This document shows, in pieces, positions 1 through 10,677 of a DNA stretch of 64,000 nt. The DNA lies in contig NZ_RQGQ01000016.1 of NCBI RefSeq assembly GCF_004770265.1, positions 372,001 through 436,000 of the forward strand, written 5' to 3'. Made by a program: the position numbers and the translations under genes. Origin of the DNA: Leptospira congkakensis (GTDB lineage: Bacteria; Spirochaetota; Leptospiria; Leptospirales; Leptospiraceae). Numbering within the stretch: the first letter of the stretch is position 1; every line of letters begins with the position of its first letter. A model generated the notes under the pieces. It did no database searches and was not told where the DNA came from. It saw nothing but the letters and a program-made list of their open reading frames with translations.

Positions 1-1
1 A

Positions 2-292
2 GTTCCACTCCCACTCTGGCCACTGATGTGGGCCTTAGAGTTTATCGTCACACACATTGCACGTTCTTTTGCGTTAACCATGAGGTTACTTGCCAACATG
101 ACTGCGGGACACGTAATGATCCTTGCGTTACTTGGGTTTATTTTTATGAGCGAAAGTTGGCTCATCGCACCTGTATCTGTTCTCAGTTCGGTGCTCATTT
201 ACTTTTTAGAACTACTTGTAGCCTTTTTACAAGCGTTCATTTTCTCTCTGCTCACAACCGTGTTCATCGGAACTGTGATGCATAGACATTAA
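2..292 (+). CDS. atpB: ATP synthase Fo subunit a, C-terminal part
   Basis: This is the C-terminal 96 residues of the membrane-embedded a subunit, which forms the proton half-channels facing the c-ring. The 5' end lies outside the window and the frame is open from base 2. The segment RLLANMTAGHVM carries the Arg that in this family is essential for rotation (Arg210 in E. coli) and matches the family's R-L-x-x-N-M-x-A-G motif. Two hydrophobic helices follow. The gene ends about 48 bases before atpE and heads the atpBEFHAGDC order, so identification is secure although only part of it is visible. Confidence 0.95.
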   Translation, partial: VPLPLWPLMWALEFIVTHIARSFALTMRLLANMTAGHVMILALLGFIFMSESWLIAPVSVLSSVLIYFLELLVAFLQAFIFSLLTTVFIGTVMHRH

Positions 293-340
293 CATTGGTT
301 TTATTTATATTATAAAACACACAGGAGTGAAACGAAAACA

Positions 341-625
341 ATGGAATTCGGTTTAGGATACATCGCAGTAGGACTCGCAGCAGGACTTGCATTACTTGGA
401 GCAGGAATCGGTATTGGTAGAATTGGTGGATCAGTGGCAGAAAGCATTAGCCGCCAACCAGAAGCAGCGGGAAAGATCCAACTCGTTCTTTACGTAGCAG
501 CAGGTATGATTGAAGGTGCAGCACTTTTCGCAGTGGTAATCGCTCTTCTTATCGCGCTCAAACTCAATGGCTCAATTGACAAAACAATTGGTGCTGGTGC
601 CACAAAAGTAGAACAAGGACAATAG
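341..625 (+). CDS. atpE: ATP synthase Fo subunit c
   Basis: This 94-residue hairpin of two transmembrane helices forms the rotor ring. Helix 1 has the Gly-rich GAGIGIGRIGG packing motif and the loop has RQPEAAGK. Helix 2 carries the ion-binding carboxylate Glu58 in GMIEGAAL. Glu58 is followed by Gly, and helix 1 lacks the Gln of sodium-binding rings, so a proton-driven enzyme is inferred. The C-terminal tail of about 18 residues after the second helix is slightly long for the family. An AGGAG ribosome site lies about 14 bases before the ATG. Confidence 0.97.
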   Translation: MEFGLGYIAVGLAAGLALLGAGIGIGRIGGSVAESISRQPEAAGKIQLVLYVAAGMIEGAALFAVVIALLIALKLNGSIDKTIGAGATKVEQGQ

Positions 626-627
626 TC

Positions 628-1152
628 TTGGTTATCCTCGCGGCTTCCGGCTTCAATTTGCTGAAAGTCAATCCGGGTCTGGTCATCTGGACCCTGGTCA
701 CTTTCTCGGTTGTTGTCTTCGTTCTTAAAAAATTTGCATGGGACAAGATCCTTCATGCTCTCGAAGAACGTGCTTCCGGCATCCAAGGCGATATCAACAA
801 AGCAGAAACCCTTCGTGTAGAAGCAGAAAAGTCTTTAAAAGAATACAAAGACCAACTCTTCAAAGCGACGGAAGAAGCTCATAAAATTGTAGATGAAGCT
901 AAAAAAGATGCAGTTGCTCTCCGCACAAGATTGACGGAAGAAGCACACAATGAAGTGAAAGGCATTAAAGATAACGCAATTCGCGAAATTGATTTAGCGA
1001 AGAGCAGAGCTTTGTCTGAAATGCAAAACCAAATTGTGGAAATGTCCGTTCTCATCGCGAGTGAGATCTTGGAGAAACAATTGAAGAAGGAAGACTATGC
1101 TTCCTTTGTCGAAAAAGAGATCGCAAAACTCGATAAACTTAAAATAAAATGA
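628..1152 (+). CDS. atpF: ATP synthase Fo subunit b
   Basis: This 174-residue peripheral stalk subunit has one N-terminal transmembrane helix (about residues 16-36) followed by a long charged coiled coil rich in Ala, Glu and Lys, the family's architecture. The start is a TTG two bases after the atpE stop; no ATG gives a complete N-terminal helix. It overlaps atpH by four bases in an ATGA junction. Length and position in the operon fit AtpF fully. Confidence 0.95.
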   Translation: MVILAASGFNLLKVNPGLVIWTLVTFSVVVFVLKKFAWDKILHALEERASGIQGDINKAETLRVEAEKSLKEYKDQLFKATEEAHKIVDEAKKDAVALRTRLTEEAHNEVKGIKDNAIREIDLAKSRALSEMQNQIVEMSVLIASEILEKQLKKEDYASFVEKEIAKLDKLKIK

Positions 1153-1712
1153 GTCTGAACCAAATTTCAAAGGTTTACGCAACGGCACTTTTGGAGTTAG
1201 CTCAGGAAGCTAACTCGCTTGAGTCAACAGAAGAGGAACTTTCATCTTTAGTGGATGTTTTCTTTTCTGATGAGTCAATCCGCCATTATTTCCTTTCTCC
1301 ATTAGTTGATCCTTCTGAGAAAGAACGAACTGCAGAAAAGTCAGTTCAGGGGAAGGCATCGGATATCGTTGCCAACTTCATTACACTTGTGGTTCGTAAG
1401 AATCGATTTCTATTCCTCAAGGATATTTTGGAAGATTATAGAACAGGAGTGGACCGACTTAAAAATCGTAGTTCTCTTCGCATTGTTTCCAAAGATTCTC
1501 TTGGCAAAGAAGCCGTAGATCGAATCACCAAGTCTATCTCTTCCAAGTTCGAACGCGAAGTTCGTGTCACAGAACAAACGGATCCAGCCCTAATTGGTGG
1601 ATTCAAACTCTTTATAGACGACTTTTTAATCGATGCCTCGATCCGTGCAAAACTTGCCGGAACCCGCGAGGCTCTCCTCCAAAAGAAAATCCCAGTCGGA
1701 GCATTTGAATGA
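1149..1712 (+). CDS. atpH: ATP synthase F1 subunit delta
   Basis: This 187-residue subunit (OSCP homologue) joins the b stalk to the top of F1. The N-terminal half is helical, starting [14 protein letters not shown], and the C-terminal signature [14 protein letters not shown] matches the family's conserved I-G-G segment. It overlaps atpF upstream and atpA downstream by four bases each, implying translational coupling. Confidence 0.96.
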   Translation: MSLNQISKVYATALLELAQEANSLESTEEELSSLVDVFFSDESIRHYFLSPLVDPSEKERTAEKSVQGKASDIVANFITLVVRKNRFLFLKDILEDYRTGVDRLKNRSSLRIVSKDSLGKEAVDRITKSISSKFEREVRVTEQTDPALIGGFKLFIDDFLIDASIRAKLAGTREALLQKKIPVGAFE

Positions 1713-3223
1713 AAATTAAAACAGACGAAGTAACGTCGGTACTAAAACAAGAAATTAAAAACTTCAAAAAAGACCTTCAAGTTGAAGAAGTTGGAACAGT
1801 TCTCGAAGTAGGGGACGGGATTGCGAGAGTTTACGGACTCACTAACGTAATGTCAGGAGAGCTTGTTGAATTCCAAAACGGGGTTCGAGGACAAGCATTC
1901 AACTTAGAAGAAAACTCCGTAGGGGTTGTAATCTTCGGTGATTATATTAAAATTGAAGAAGGTTTTTCCGTTAAACGTGTGGGAAAAATCTTCGAAGTTC
2001 CAGTTGGACCAGAACTTCTCGGTCGAGTTCTTAATCCACTCGGGGAAGTGATCGACGGAAAAGGACCACTGAACGCTAAAAAATCAAGACCTGTTGAGTC
2101 GCCGGCTCCAGGGATTGCGATGAGAAAATCAGTTCATGAACCAATGCAAACAGGAATCAAAGCGATTGATGCAATGATCCCAATTGGACGTGGACAAAGA
2201 GAGCTCATCATCGGTGACCGCGGAACAGGAAAAACTTCCATCGCGATCGATACCATCATCAACCAAAAAGGAAAAGGTGTTATCTGCGTTTATGTAGCGA
2301 TTGGACAAAAAGCATCTACTGTTGCTTCCACCATCGAAATGTTACGCGAAAAAGGTGCTCTTGAGTATACAATCATTGTATCGGCAAACGCATCTGAACC
2401 AGCTCCTATGTTATACATTGCACCTTACTCTGGTGCGACTATGGCTGAATACTTTATGTATGAAGAAGGGAAAGCAACACTCGTTGTGTATGATGACCTT
2501 TCTAAACAAGCCGTAGCTTACAGACAAATGTCACTTTTACTTCGCCGCCCACCAGGTCGTGAAGCATACCCTGGGGACGTATTCTACCTTCACTCTCGTT
2601 TGCTTGAAAGAGCTGCGAAACTCGATGATAAATTCGGTGGTGGGTCTATGACAGCACTTCCAATCATTGAAACACAAGAAGGGGAAGTATCTGCATACAT
2701 CCCTACGAACGTAATCTCCATCACTGATGGTCAGATTTACCTTCAGTCCAACCTATTTGCATCGGGCCTTCGCCCTGCGGTGGACGTGGGAATTTCTGTA
2801 TCACGGGTTGGATCTGCTGCACAAATCAAAGCGATGAAAAAAGTAGCAGGAACTCTCAAGTCAGATTTGGCTCAGTTCCGTGACTTAGAAGCGTTTGCAC
2901 AGTTAGGAACAGAACTTGATCCAGTAACGCAAGCTCAGCTTGATCGTGGATACCGAGTTCTTGAAATCCTCAAACAACCAAACAACTCACCAACTCCAGT
3001 AGAAGAACAAGTGATTTCTATTTTTGCGGTGACGAAAGGTTTTATGGATACGGTTCCTACGGCAAAGATTCGTGAATTCGAAACTTATTTGCTTCGAACT
3101 ATGAGAGAACAACACCCAGAAATTTTAGAAGAAATCAGAACTGCGAAAGAAGTAAAACAAGAAGCAGCTTTGCAAAAAACAATCAAATCGATTGTAGAAC
3201 ATTTTCTGACAAAGAATAATTAA
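1709..3223 (+). CDS. atpA: ATP synthase F1 subunit alpha
   Basis: This 504-residue non-catalytic nucleotide-binding subunit has the usual length. It has an N-terminal beta barrel, the P-loop GDRGTGKTS from about residue 169, and the conserved [10 protein letters not shown] and [20 protein letters not shown] segments. It begins four bases inside atpH. Together with beta it forms the F1 hexamer on the cytoplasmic side. Confidence 0.98.
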   Translation: MKIKTDEVTSVLKQEIKNFKKDLQVEEVGTVLEVGDGIARVYGLTNVMSGELVEFQNGVRGQAFNLEENSVGVVIFGDYIKIEEGFSVKRVGKIFEVPVGPELLGRVLNPLGEVIDGKGPLNAKKSRPVESPAPGIAMRKSVHEPMQTGIKAIDAMIPIGRGQRELIIGDRGTGKTSIAIDTIINQKGKGVICVYVAIGQKASTVASTIEMLREKGALEYTIIVSANASEPAPMLYIAPYSGATMAEYFMYEEGKATLVVYDDLSKQAVAYRQMSLLLRRPPGREAYPGDVFYLHSRLLERAAKLDDKFGGGSMTALPIIETQEGEVSAYIPTNVISITDGQIYLQSNLFASGLRPAVDVGISVSRVGSAAQIKAMKKVAGTLKSDLAQFRDLEAFAQLGTELDPVTQAQLDRGYRVLEILKQPNNSPTPVEEQVISIFAVTKGFMDTVPTAKIREFETYLLRTMREQHPEILEEIRTAKEVKQEAALQKTIKSIVEHFLTKNN

Positions 3224-3234
3224 GGGGAAAGATC

Positions 3235-4104
3235 TTGGCGACACCGCGTGAGATAAAAAAGAGGATTAACTCGGTTAAAAATACGAGAAAAATCACTCGA
3301 ACCATGGAGATGGTCTCCACGGCAAAGGCAAAAAAAGCAACTAATAAAGTTAATGCGGCGAAACCATACGCCGACTTAACTCGCGAGTTAGTTTCTTCTT
3401 TGTCTAGCCTTGCTGGGATCATTCACAGCCCTTACTTAAGGAAGCCGGACAAAATCCGAAAAGTAGCTATCCTTGCAATCGCCGCAAACCGTGGGTTATG
3501 CGGTGGTTTTAACTCCAATCTTCTTCGTATTGTTAAAAACCGTATCGAAGAGTTGAAGTCCAAAGGTGTGGAAGTTGAAGTCCATGCTGCTGGGAAAAAA
3601 GCAATTGCCTTCTTTAAATTTGCAAAAGTAGAATTGGTTACTACTCATACCAATATCGATGATAAAGCGGGAAGCAAAGAAGCAAATGATCTTGCTTCTT
3701 ACTTTATGGAACGTTTTGCAAATGAATCAGTGGATTCAGTTGAAATTATATCCACTCATTATTATTCGGCAGCAACTCAAAAACCAGAAATTACTACCGT
3801 TCTTCCTTTATCAATGGAAGAAGCTGGGACAAAAGGATCTTCTGGTCCAGAAGTATTGTATGAGCCGGATCCAAAAACAATTTTGGAAAACCTTCTTCCT
3901 ATGGTGATCAAAACTACTTTTGTTAAGATCATTTTGGAGTCGGTAGCTTCCGAACACATTGCACGAAGAGTGGCTATGAAAGCGGCAACAGACGCAGCAG
4001 GTGAGATGATCAAACTTCTTACTCGCGGTTATAACCGAGTTCGTCAGGCAAAAATTACGCAGGAAATTTCAGAAATCGTAGGGGGAGCGGAAGCCATCTC
4101 CTAA
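3235..4104 (+). CDS. atpG: ATP synthase F1 subunit gamma
   Basis: This 289-residue central rotor shaft has the N-terminal coiled-coil signature [20 protein letters not shown], the middle motif [11 protein letters not shown], and the C-terminal helix with [16 protein letters not shown]. The start is a TTG preceded by AAGGGGAAAG eight to ten bases upstream. It lies 11 bases after atpA and 21 before atpD. Confidence 0.97.
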   Translation: MATPREIKKRINSVKNTRKITRTMEMVSTAKAKKATNKVNAAKPYADLTRELVSSLSSLAGIIHSPYLRKPDKIRKVAILAIAANRGLCGGFNSNLLRIVKNRIEELKSKGVEVEVHAAGKKAIAFFKFAKVELVTTHTNIDDKAGSKEANDLASYFMERFANESVDSVEIISTHYYSAATQKPEITTVLPLSMEEAGTKGSSGPEVLYEPDPKTILENLLPMVIKTTFVKIILESVASEHIARRVAMKAATDAAGEMIKLLTRGYNRVRQAKITQEISEIVGGAEAIS

Positions 4105-5532
<1,428 letters not shown>

Positions 5533-5537
5533 TCGGG

Positions 5538-5918
5538 ATGAGTAAAGAACTGACTTTAACAGTCATCTCTCCTGACAAAATCCTTTACCAGGGCAAGGCG
5601 GAATCAGTGATTCTGCCGGGTTCTGTGGGTTATTTTGGAATCCTTCCAGGCCATGCTACCTTAGTCTCCCAACTCGATTTTGGGCTGATCAAATTGCATA
5701 CTGCTGGGAAAGAGTTCCGAATTGCCATCGATGGCGGATTCTGTGAAGTGAAAAATGACCAAATTAGAGTGCTCACCGAAGGTGGGGATTCTGAAGACGA
5801 TTTGTCTCATGACCATGCTGTAGAACTCCTCGGGGAAGCAGAAGCCCTTCCGCTCTCCAAAGACAAAGAAATTCTATTAAAGAAAGCAAAAGTTCGCATT
5901 TTACTGCACGAACGTTAA
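5538..5918 (+). CDS. atpC: ATP synthase F1 subunit epsilon
   Basis: This 126-residue subunit links the c-ring to gamma and can inhibit hydrolysis. The N-terminal beta sandwich shows LTVISPDKILYQGKAESVIL and the signature GYFGILPGHATLVS. The C-terminal helical part is short but present. It is the last gene of the operon, five bases after atpD; no clear terminator separates it from the next reading frame. Confidence 0.95.
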   Translation: MSKELTLTVISPDKILYQGKAESVILPGSVGYFGILPGHATLVSQLDFGLIKLHTAGKEFRIAIDGGFCEVKNDQIRVLTEGGDSEDDLSHDHAVELLGEAEALPLSKDKEILLKKAKVRILLHER

Positions 5919-5965
5919 TTTTTTTCCCCCCTTCTTGCCGAAAATATACCAGAGGGGGATTTCCT

Positions 5966-6262
5966 TTGACTCTAGATTGGATTCGACGTTCTGTATTGGT
6001 AACGATACTATTTACCGGATTCTATTACTTAAAGGAAAACCCTGATTTGCGAAAAAGAATCTATTCTGAAAAACCGGTTCGTGTTAAAATTGAAGGATCC
6101 GTAGTGAATCCTGGATTTTATACATTGGATGCAGGTTCGAATGGAAAAGATTTGGTTGAGATGGCGGGTGGATACATACCCGGAACGCAAATCAAAACGG
6201 AGGACAGTATCTTGGAACAGCCGTTAGAGGATGGCCAGATACTAAATTTGGGAAAACGGTAA
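5966..6262 (+). CDS. small membrane-anchored SLBB-like protein
   Basis: This is a 98-residue protein with a single N-terminal transmembrane segment (about residues 8-22) and a soluble domain reading KIEGSVVNPGFYTLDAG, then LVEMAGGY and DGQILNLG. This layout is that of an SLBB domain, found in polysaccharide-export proteins and ComEA-like proteins. The TTG start is preceded by AGAGGGGG. It lies 47 bases after atpC and nine before the acidic-repeat gene, so it may share transcription with either. The ligand is unknown and the family call is by motif only. Confidence 0.7.
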   Translation: MTLDWIRRSVLVTILFTGFYYLKENPDLRKRIYSEKPVRVKIEGSVVNPGFYTLDAGSNGKDLVEMAGGYIPGTQIKTEDSILEQPLEDGQILNLGKR

Positions 6263-6271
6263 TCGAGGCGA

Positions 6272-8515
6272 ATGGCGGATCAAGAACAGAATAAAAACGA
6301 AGATCTAGAAAACATCGAACCTGTACTCGATGAAGACTCGTTTTCCTTGGATTTGGATGATTTTGATATGGGTGATGATGATTTGGATGTATCACCTGGA
6401 ATCGAAGCTCCAAACCTAGACGACATTTCCGCTTTTGATGACGAAGACGATTCCATTTCAGACATGGTCGCTTCCTCAGATTCTTATGATGATTTATTAG
6501 ATATAGACTTAGATTCAGATTTAAACTTACTTGGGGAAGAAGACCCAATCCTACATGATGAAGACATTCATGCAGATTTTTCTGATTATGAAGAAGAATC
6601 TGAAAAAGAAAAAACTCCATCAAAACCAAAACAATCTCATAATCAAAACAATCTCGAAGATGATGATCTTGAATTAGAATTCGATGATGATTTAATTGAT
6701 CTCGATAAAGAAATTGAATCAATACTAAATGGTGAGGATGGAATTTTAACATCCAAAAAATCCAAACAAGATTTGGATGAAGAAGAGGATGGCCCAATTT
6801 CTCTTTCTTTAGAAGAACTAGAAAACATTACAGGGAATCTCGAGGAAGAAGATCATTCGGGAGAACCAGAACGTTCTCACTTTGAAGAAGAGGAAGAAGA
6901 ACACCAAGATGACCTAATCGATGAACATTCAGATCTTGATTTAGATTTGGATGATTCCGAAATCGATACAAATCTTGCCTTCGATGAAGAAGGTAAACCT
7001 CAATTTGATTTAACGGATCATGATGAAGCAGATTCTTTTATACCTAAAGATGATTTAGGCCTTGGTGATGAGGAAGAAGAAGCAACTGGATTCCAACCAC
7101 TTGTGGATCCAGAAGAAGAAGAACTTTTTGGTAAAAATAAAGAAGATGAAAACCTTACTTTATCTGATGAAGAGTTAGGTAGTATTTTAGGTGCTGGTGG
7201 CGAAGCAAGTTTAGAAGAATCTCTCGGTTCCGAAGAAGAATTTTTAACATCAGACGAAGAATCTGAACTTCCAAGTTTCACTGATGAAGATGGCGGATTT
7301 GATCTGTTAGGTGGCGAATTCGGAACACCAGAGGAAGAAACTCCTTCGACAGAAGAAGAGGATGAAGGTCCTCTCACGTTATCATTAGAAGAATTAGAAA
7401 ACATTTCTGGTGAAGCCATTGAAGAAGACTTCGAAGAACCAACTTCTGATATTCTAAACGAAGAATTAGAAGACGAGTCTATCACACTGAGCCCCGACGA
7501 ACTTGGTAATATCATTGCAAGTGATCCAATTGAAGAAGCAGAAGATTCTGAAGAAGAAGAAAGTCACGAACTAGAGACAGATCTTGGTGATGACTTTGAT
7601 TTCGATTTAGGGGATGAATCTGGATCAGAAGAATCGGATAACTCAGAAGAAGGCCTCGAAGGTCAAATGGAAGGATTTGAATCTTCTGAAGAAGATGAAG
7701 GTCCTATTGCCCTTTCAATGGAAGAATTGGAATCTATCGCTTCAGATGCAGAAGAAAGTTCTGAAGAAGAACTTGTTGATAGTTTAGACAGAGCTCCTCT
7801 TCCTTATGAAGAAGACTTGGCACCTAAATCAGATTTACTCGCGGAAGATGAAGAAGACGAATCTATTGCTTTGTCAATGGAGGAATTGGAAAATATCACC
7901 GCATCAGAAGAAGAAGAGGATGAACAAGAAGACATCACTCTTTCTGCAGAAAGTTTAGATGAAATTTTGGGTGAAGAACTTCCTGGTGAAGAATTAGAAG
8001 ACATTGCCGATTTACCTTTAGAAGAAGAATTTTCTTTATCAGAACAAACTAGCGATGAAGAACCTGTAGACTTCGATTTACCATCGTTTGGTGATGATGA
8101 TTTAGTCGAACATGAATCAGAAGCTGATTTTGGTGATTTTGGTTCAGAATCTGTCATTGATGATAGTTTTGATTTATCAACACCTGACTCACCAAAAGAA
8201 ACGAGAACTCCGACTCTTGCAAGTGATGATTCAGAAGAATACGAAGTTGATTTAGATGAATATGCAATGGAAGGAAAACTTTCTCCATTGGAAGAACTCC
8301 GTAAATCGGATGTATCGGCTCCAGAAGCCAAACCTTCTGCTGAAGAGGCATTTGCGGAAGCAGGTGGAGATAACCTATCAGTTGGGGAACGCAAAAAAGT
8401 ATTAGGTTATTTGGATAACTTACTTGGTAACCTTCCTGATGATGTGATCCGCGAATTCTCGAAATCTCAATACTTCGAGTTATACAAAAAAATGATGAAA
8501 GAATTGGAGTTATAA
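6272..8515 (+). CDS. large acidic protein with a repeated LS-EEL-NI motif
   Basis: This is a 747-residue, extremely Asp/Glu/Ser-rich protein with no signal peptide or membrane segment. Seven copies of a motif of about 13 residues, roughly I-x-L-S-x-E-E-L-x-N-I, start near residues 174, 294, 366, 402, 477, 530 and 553; clear examples are GPISLSLEELENIT and SIALSMEELENITA. The spacers are acidic low-complexity sequence. The last 46 residues differ: a helical, non-acidic domain with VGERKKVLGYLDNLLGNLPD and SKSQYFELYKKMMKEL. I do not recognise a named family. Several short identical docking motifs on a disordered scaffold plus one folded C-terminal domain is the simplest reading. It sits one base before the GAF-domain gene. 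Confidence 0.8.
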   Translation: MADQEQNKNEDLENIEPVLDEDSFSLDLDDFDMGDDDLDVSPGIEAPNLDDISAFDDEDDSISDMVASSDSYDDLLDIDLDSDLNLLGEEDPILHDEDIHADFSDYEEESEKEKTPSKPKQSHNQNNLEDDDLELEFDDDLIDLDKEIESILNGEDGILTSKKSKQDLDEEEDGPISLSLEELENITGNLEEEDHSGEPERSHFEEEEEEHQDDLIDEHSDLDLDLDDSEIDTNLAFDEEGKPQFDLTDHDEADSFIPKDDLGLGDEEEEATGFQPLVDPEEEELFGKNKEDENLTLSDEELGSILGAGGEASLEESLGSEEEFLTSDEESELPSFTDEDGGFDLLGGEFGTPEEETPSTEEEDEGPLTLSLEELENISGEAIEEDFEEPTSDILNEELEDESITLSPDELGNIIASDPIEEAEDSEEEESHELETDLGDDFDFDLGDESGSEESDNSEEGLEGQMEGFESSEEDEGPIALSMEELESIASDAEESSEEELVDSLDRAPLPYEEDLAPKSDLLAEDEEDESIALSMEELENITASEEEEDEQEDITLSAESLDEILGEELPGEELEDIADLPLEEEFSLSEQTSDEEPVDFDLPSFGDDDLVEHESEADFGDFGSESVIDDSFDLSTPDSPKETRTPTLASDDSEEYEVDLDEYAMEGKLSPLEELRKSDVSAPEAKPSAEEAFAEAGGDNLSVGERKKVLGYLDNLLGNLPDDVIREFSKSQYFELYKKMMKELEL

Positions 8516-8516
8516 A

Positions 8517-10664
8517 GTGGGACTTCTCGATAGAGCCGAAGAAATTAAAAAAACTTCGGGTTCCTCGACTTCAAAATCATCTAGTACTAACCAAGACAAA
8601 CCGTCTTTATTAAAAAAAGCAGAACAATTCCATGAAGAAACTTTTTCTCATGAAAAAGAATCTGTTCCTGTTGTCGATACCGACTCGGAATGGTTAGACG
8701 ATAGCTTTTCTGAAAAACTCGCCACAGAAATTGGAGACCTTCCCAGTCCCGATGGAGAAGAGGAATTCGATCTTAGTGATATACCAGAACTTACTGATGC
8801 AGATTTTGGTGACTTATCTGAAGAACCTTGGGATGAAAATCCTCTACCAAATTTAGAAAATGATTTAGATGATATTGCTTCTGATTATGAACCCGTCTCT
8901 GCAGAAGATACAAAAATACCTGAAACGAATCCGGAACCATCTGCGGAACCTGAATTACCTCCTGTAAGCAAACAAGAGTTTGATGATGATTTAATTGATC
9001 GTGATTACCACGATGAAATTTCAGAACCCGATACCCCTCTTCCAGAAGTTAATATCTTTGATGAGTGGGAGAACGATGCAAAAAGAGAAGCTGCCAAACA
9101 ACCGCTTAGACCCATCAAAGATGATCCGGCTCCCATAGGAGAAGACGTATTGTTTGATGATGAATCTGATTTTGGTACAGCGCCAATCTCGTATCATCTG
9201 GCTTCCAAAAAACGGATTGAGAACTACCAAGCCATTTTTGAAATCACTAAAGAGATTGCTTCCTCTAAAGAATTTTCTGATTATTTTGATAACTTGGTTT
9301 ATAGTTTGATAGGGCAAGTTGGTTGTAACTCTGTAGTGGTTTTAACTTCTACAAATCCTAAAAGTCCTAAATGGGAAGCAGTTGCAGCTCAAGGGATCCA
9401 ATCAAAAGATTCTTGGTATCTATCTCCAAACGATGAAATCTATTCTCGTATCTCTGATTCGGAAACGGTAATCTATGCTGGTGAATTCAAATCTTCTCGA
9501 TTGCCAGACAGAGAGTTTAGATTACTCAATGAAATGGGTTCCGAAATCTTAGTGCCCATCCGTCATGGTGAAAAATGTTTTGGCTTATTATCTCTTGGCA
9601 AACTCATTAACGGGGAAGAATACATTACCGATGATTTGGAATTTGCTAAAATAGTTGGAGATATTGCTGGTTCTGTTTTTGAAAGAGTGTCCGAATTTGA
9701 ATCGATCAATGACGACTTAGTCCAAGCCAAAGAAGTAATCGAAATCAATGAGTCAGTTTTACGATTTGCACGCGATTTTGCTCGTGTTCGTAAGATGGAT
9801 GAAGCTTATGATTTGCTTATAGAAAATATTAAAACCAAACTTGGTGTAAAACAATTTTCCTTTTTAGTTTTAGATTCTGAAACTCGCTCCGACTATATTG
9901 TGTTTGGTTCTAATTTTATATTACCAGAAAGAACAAAAGACTTCAAACTCAGCAAAGATTCTGATATTGTGGGAATGGTTTCCAATGTTCCTGGTGTTTA
10001 CCGGTTAGAAAACTTCAGAGAAGACTCCGAATTAAAATCCATTTTCACAAATGATGAATTAGGGATTATGAGTGAATTCACAATTTTACCAATCATCAAT
10101 TTAAACTGGCTTGTGGGTATGATTATCGTACATTCTACAGGAACTGCCTGGACAGATACCACTAGAGATGTTGGAGTTACTTTACTCGAAACATCTGCAC
10201 CAGTGTTTGCAAACTTACTGATTTTACAGGAAAAAGAAGCATTATTTAGAAATCCATTTAATCCATTAGAGTCGCGGATTCTCAGCGAAATAGAAAAAGC
10301 ATCACAAATGAACACGAACTTCACAGTCACTTTGTTCAAAATTCAGAATGTTTCTCGAATGGTTCATTTGGTGGGAGCGGGAACTTTTGCTCGTTATGCG
10401 GACGTCTTACGTAAAACAATGATGGATCATATTGGGGAGTTGGACTTTTTCACTCGGGTGGGGCAAGGAAAATTTGCTATGGTCCTTCATGGAAAAGACA
10501 AAGAAGAAACCGATGTTGTGATTAAAAAAATCAAATCTTCCTTCGCAAAAAAAGAGGACTCTATCATTGGATCTTTTCGTGCAACATATAGAGTATTAAA
10601 TTTATCCTACCCACATGATACAAAGGATAAAAATCAATTTTTGGAAATGGTTGAAGAAGCCTAA
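8517..10664 (+). CDS. acidic N-terminus, two GAF-like domains, degenerate GGDEF domain
   Basis: This 715-residue cytoplasmic protein starts at GTG one base after the preceding gene. Residues 1-230 are acidic and probably disordered. Residues of about 238-395 and 410-575 look like two GAF domains (EITKEIASSKEFSDYFDNLV; ILVPIRHGEKCFGLLSLGK). Residues 580-715 look like a GGDEF fold, but the active-site loop reads RVGQGKFAMVL at about 647-657 where an active cyclase has R-x-G-G-D-E-F. The metal- and substrate-binding Asp/Glu are lost, so diguanylate cyclase activity is unlikely. A sensor or scaffold that binds a ligand through GAF and signals by interaction is inferred. Confidence 0.75.
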   Translation: MGLLDRAEEIKKTSGSSTSKSSSTNQDKPSLLKKAEQFHEETFSHEKESVPVVDTDSEWLDDSFSEKLATEIGDLPSPDGEEEFDLSDIPELTDADFGDLSEEPWDENPLPNLENDLDDIASDYEPVSAEDTKIPETNPEPSAEPELPPVSKQEFDDDLIDRDYHDEISEPDTPLPEVNIFDEWENDAKREAAKQPLRPIKDDPAPIGEDVLFDDESDFGTAPISYHLASKKRIENYQAIFEITKEIASSKEFSDYFDNLVYSLIGQVGCNSVVVLTSTNPKSPKWEAVAAQGIQSKDSWYLSPNDEIYSRISDSETVIYAGEFKSSRLPDREFRLLNEMGSEILVPIRHGEKCFGLLSLGKLINGEEYITDDLEFAKIVGDIAGSVFERVSEFESINDDLVQAKEVIEINESVLRFARDFARVRKMDEAYDLLIENIKTKLGVKQFSFLVLDSETRSDYIVFGSNFILPERTKDFKLSKDSDIVGMVSNVPGVYRLENFREDSELKSIFTNDELGIMSEFTILPIINLNWLVGMIIVHSTGTAWTDTTRDVGVTLLETSAPVFANLLILQEKEALFRNPFNPLESRILSEIEKASQMNTNFTVTLFKIQNVSRMVHLVGAGTFARYADVLRKTMMDHIGELDFFTRVGQGKFAMVLHGKDKEETDVVIKKIKSSFAKKEDSIIGSFRATYRVLNLSYPHDTKDKNQFLEMVEEA

Positions 10665-10677
10665 ACAAGTAACAGCC

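Noticed and set aside
6280..8394. Several long Ser-rich frames on the minus strand opposite the acidic-repeat gene
   Set aside because: They are mirror images of GAA/GAT/TCT-rich codons, have no ribosome sites or domains, and the plus-strand protein has clear repeats.
10461..10475. Diguanylate cyclase activity for the GAF protein
   Set aside because: The GGDEF motif is replaced by GQGKF, so an active cyclase is not supported.
10615..10677. Upstream start for the MBOAT gene inside the preceding gene
   Set aside because: The GTG at 10678 gives the family's standard N-terminus and avoids a 50-base overlap.
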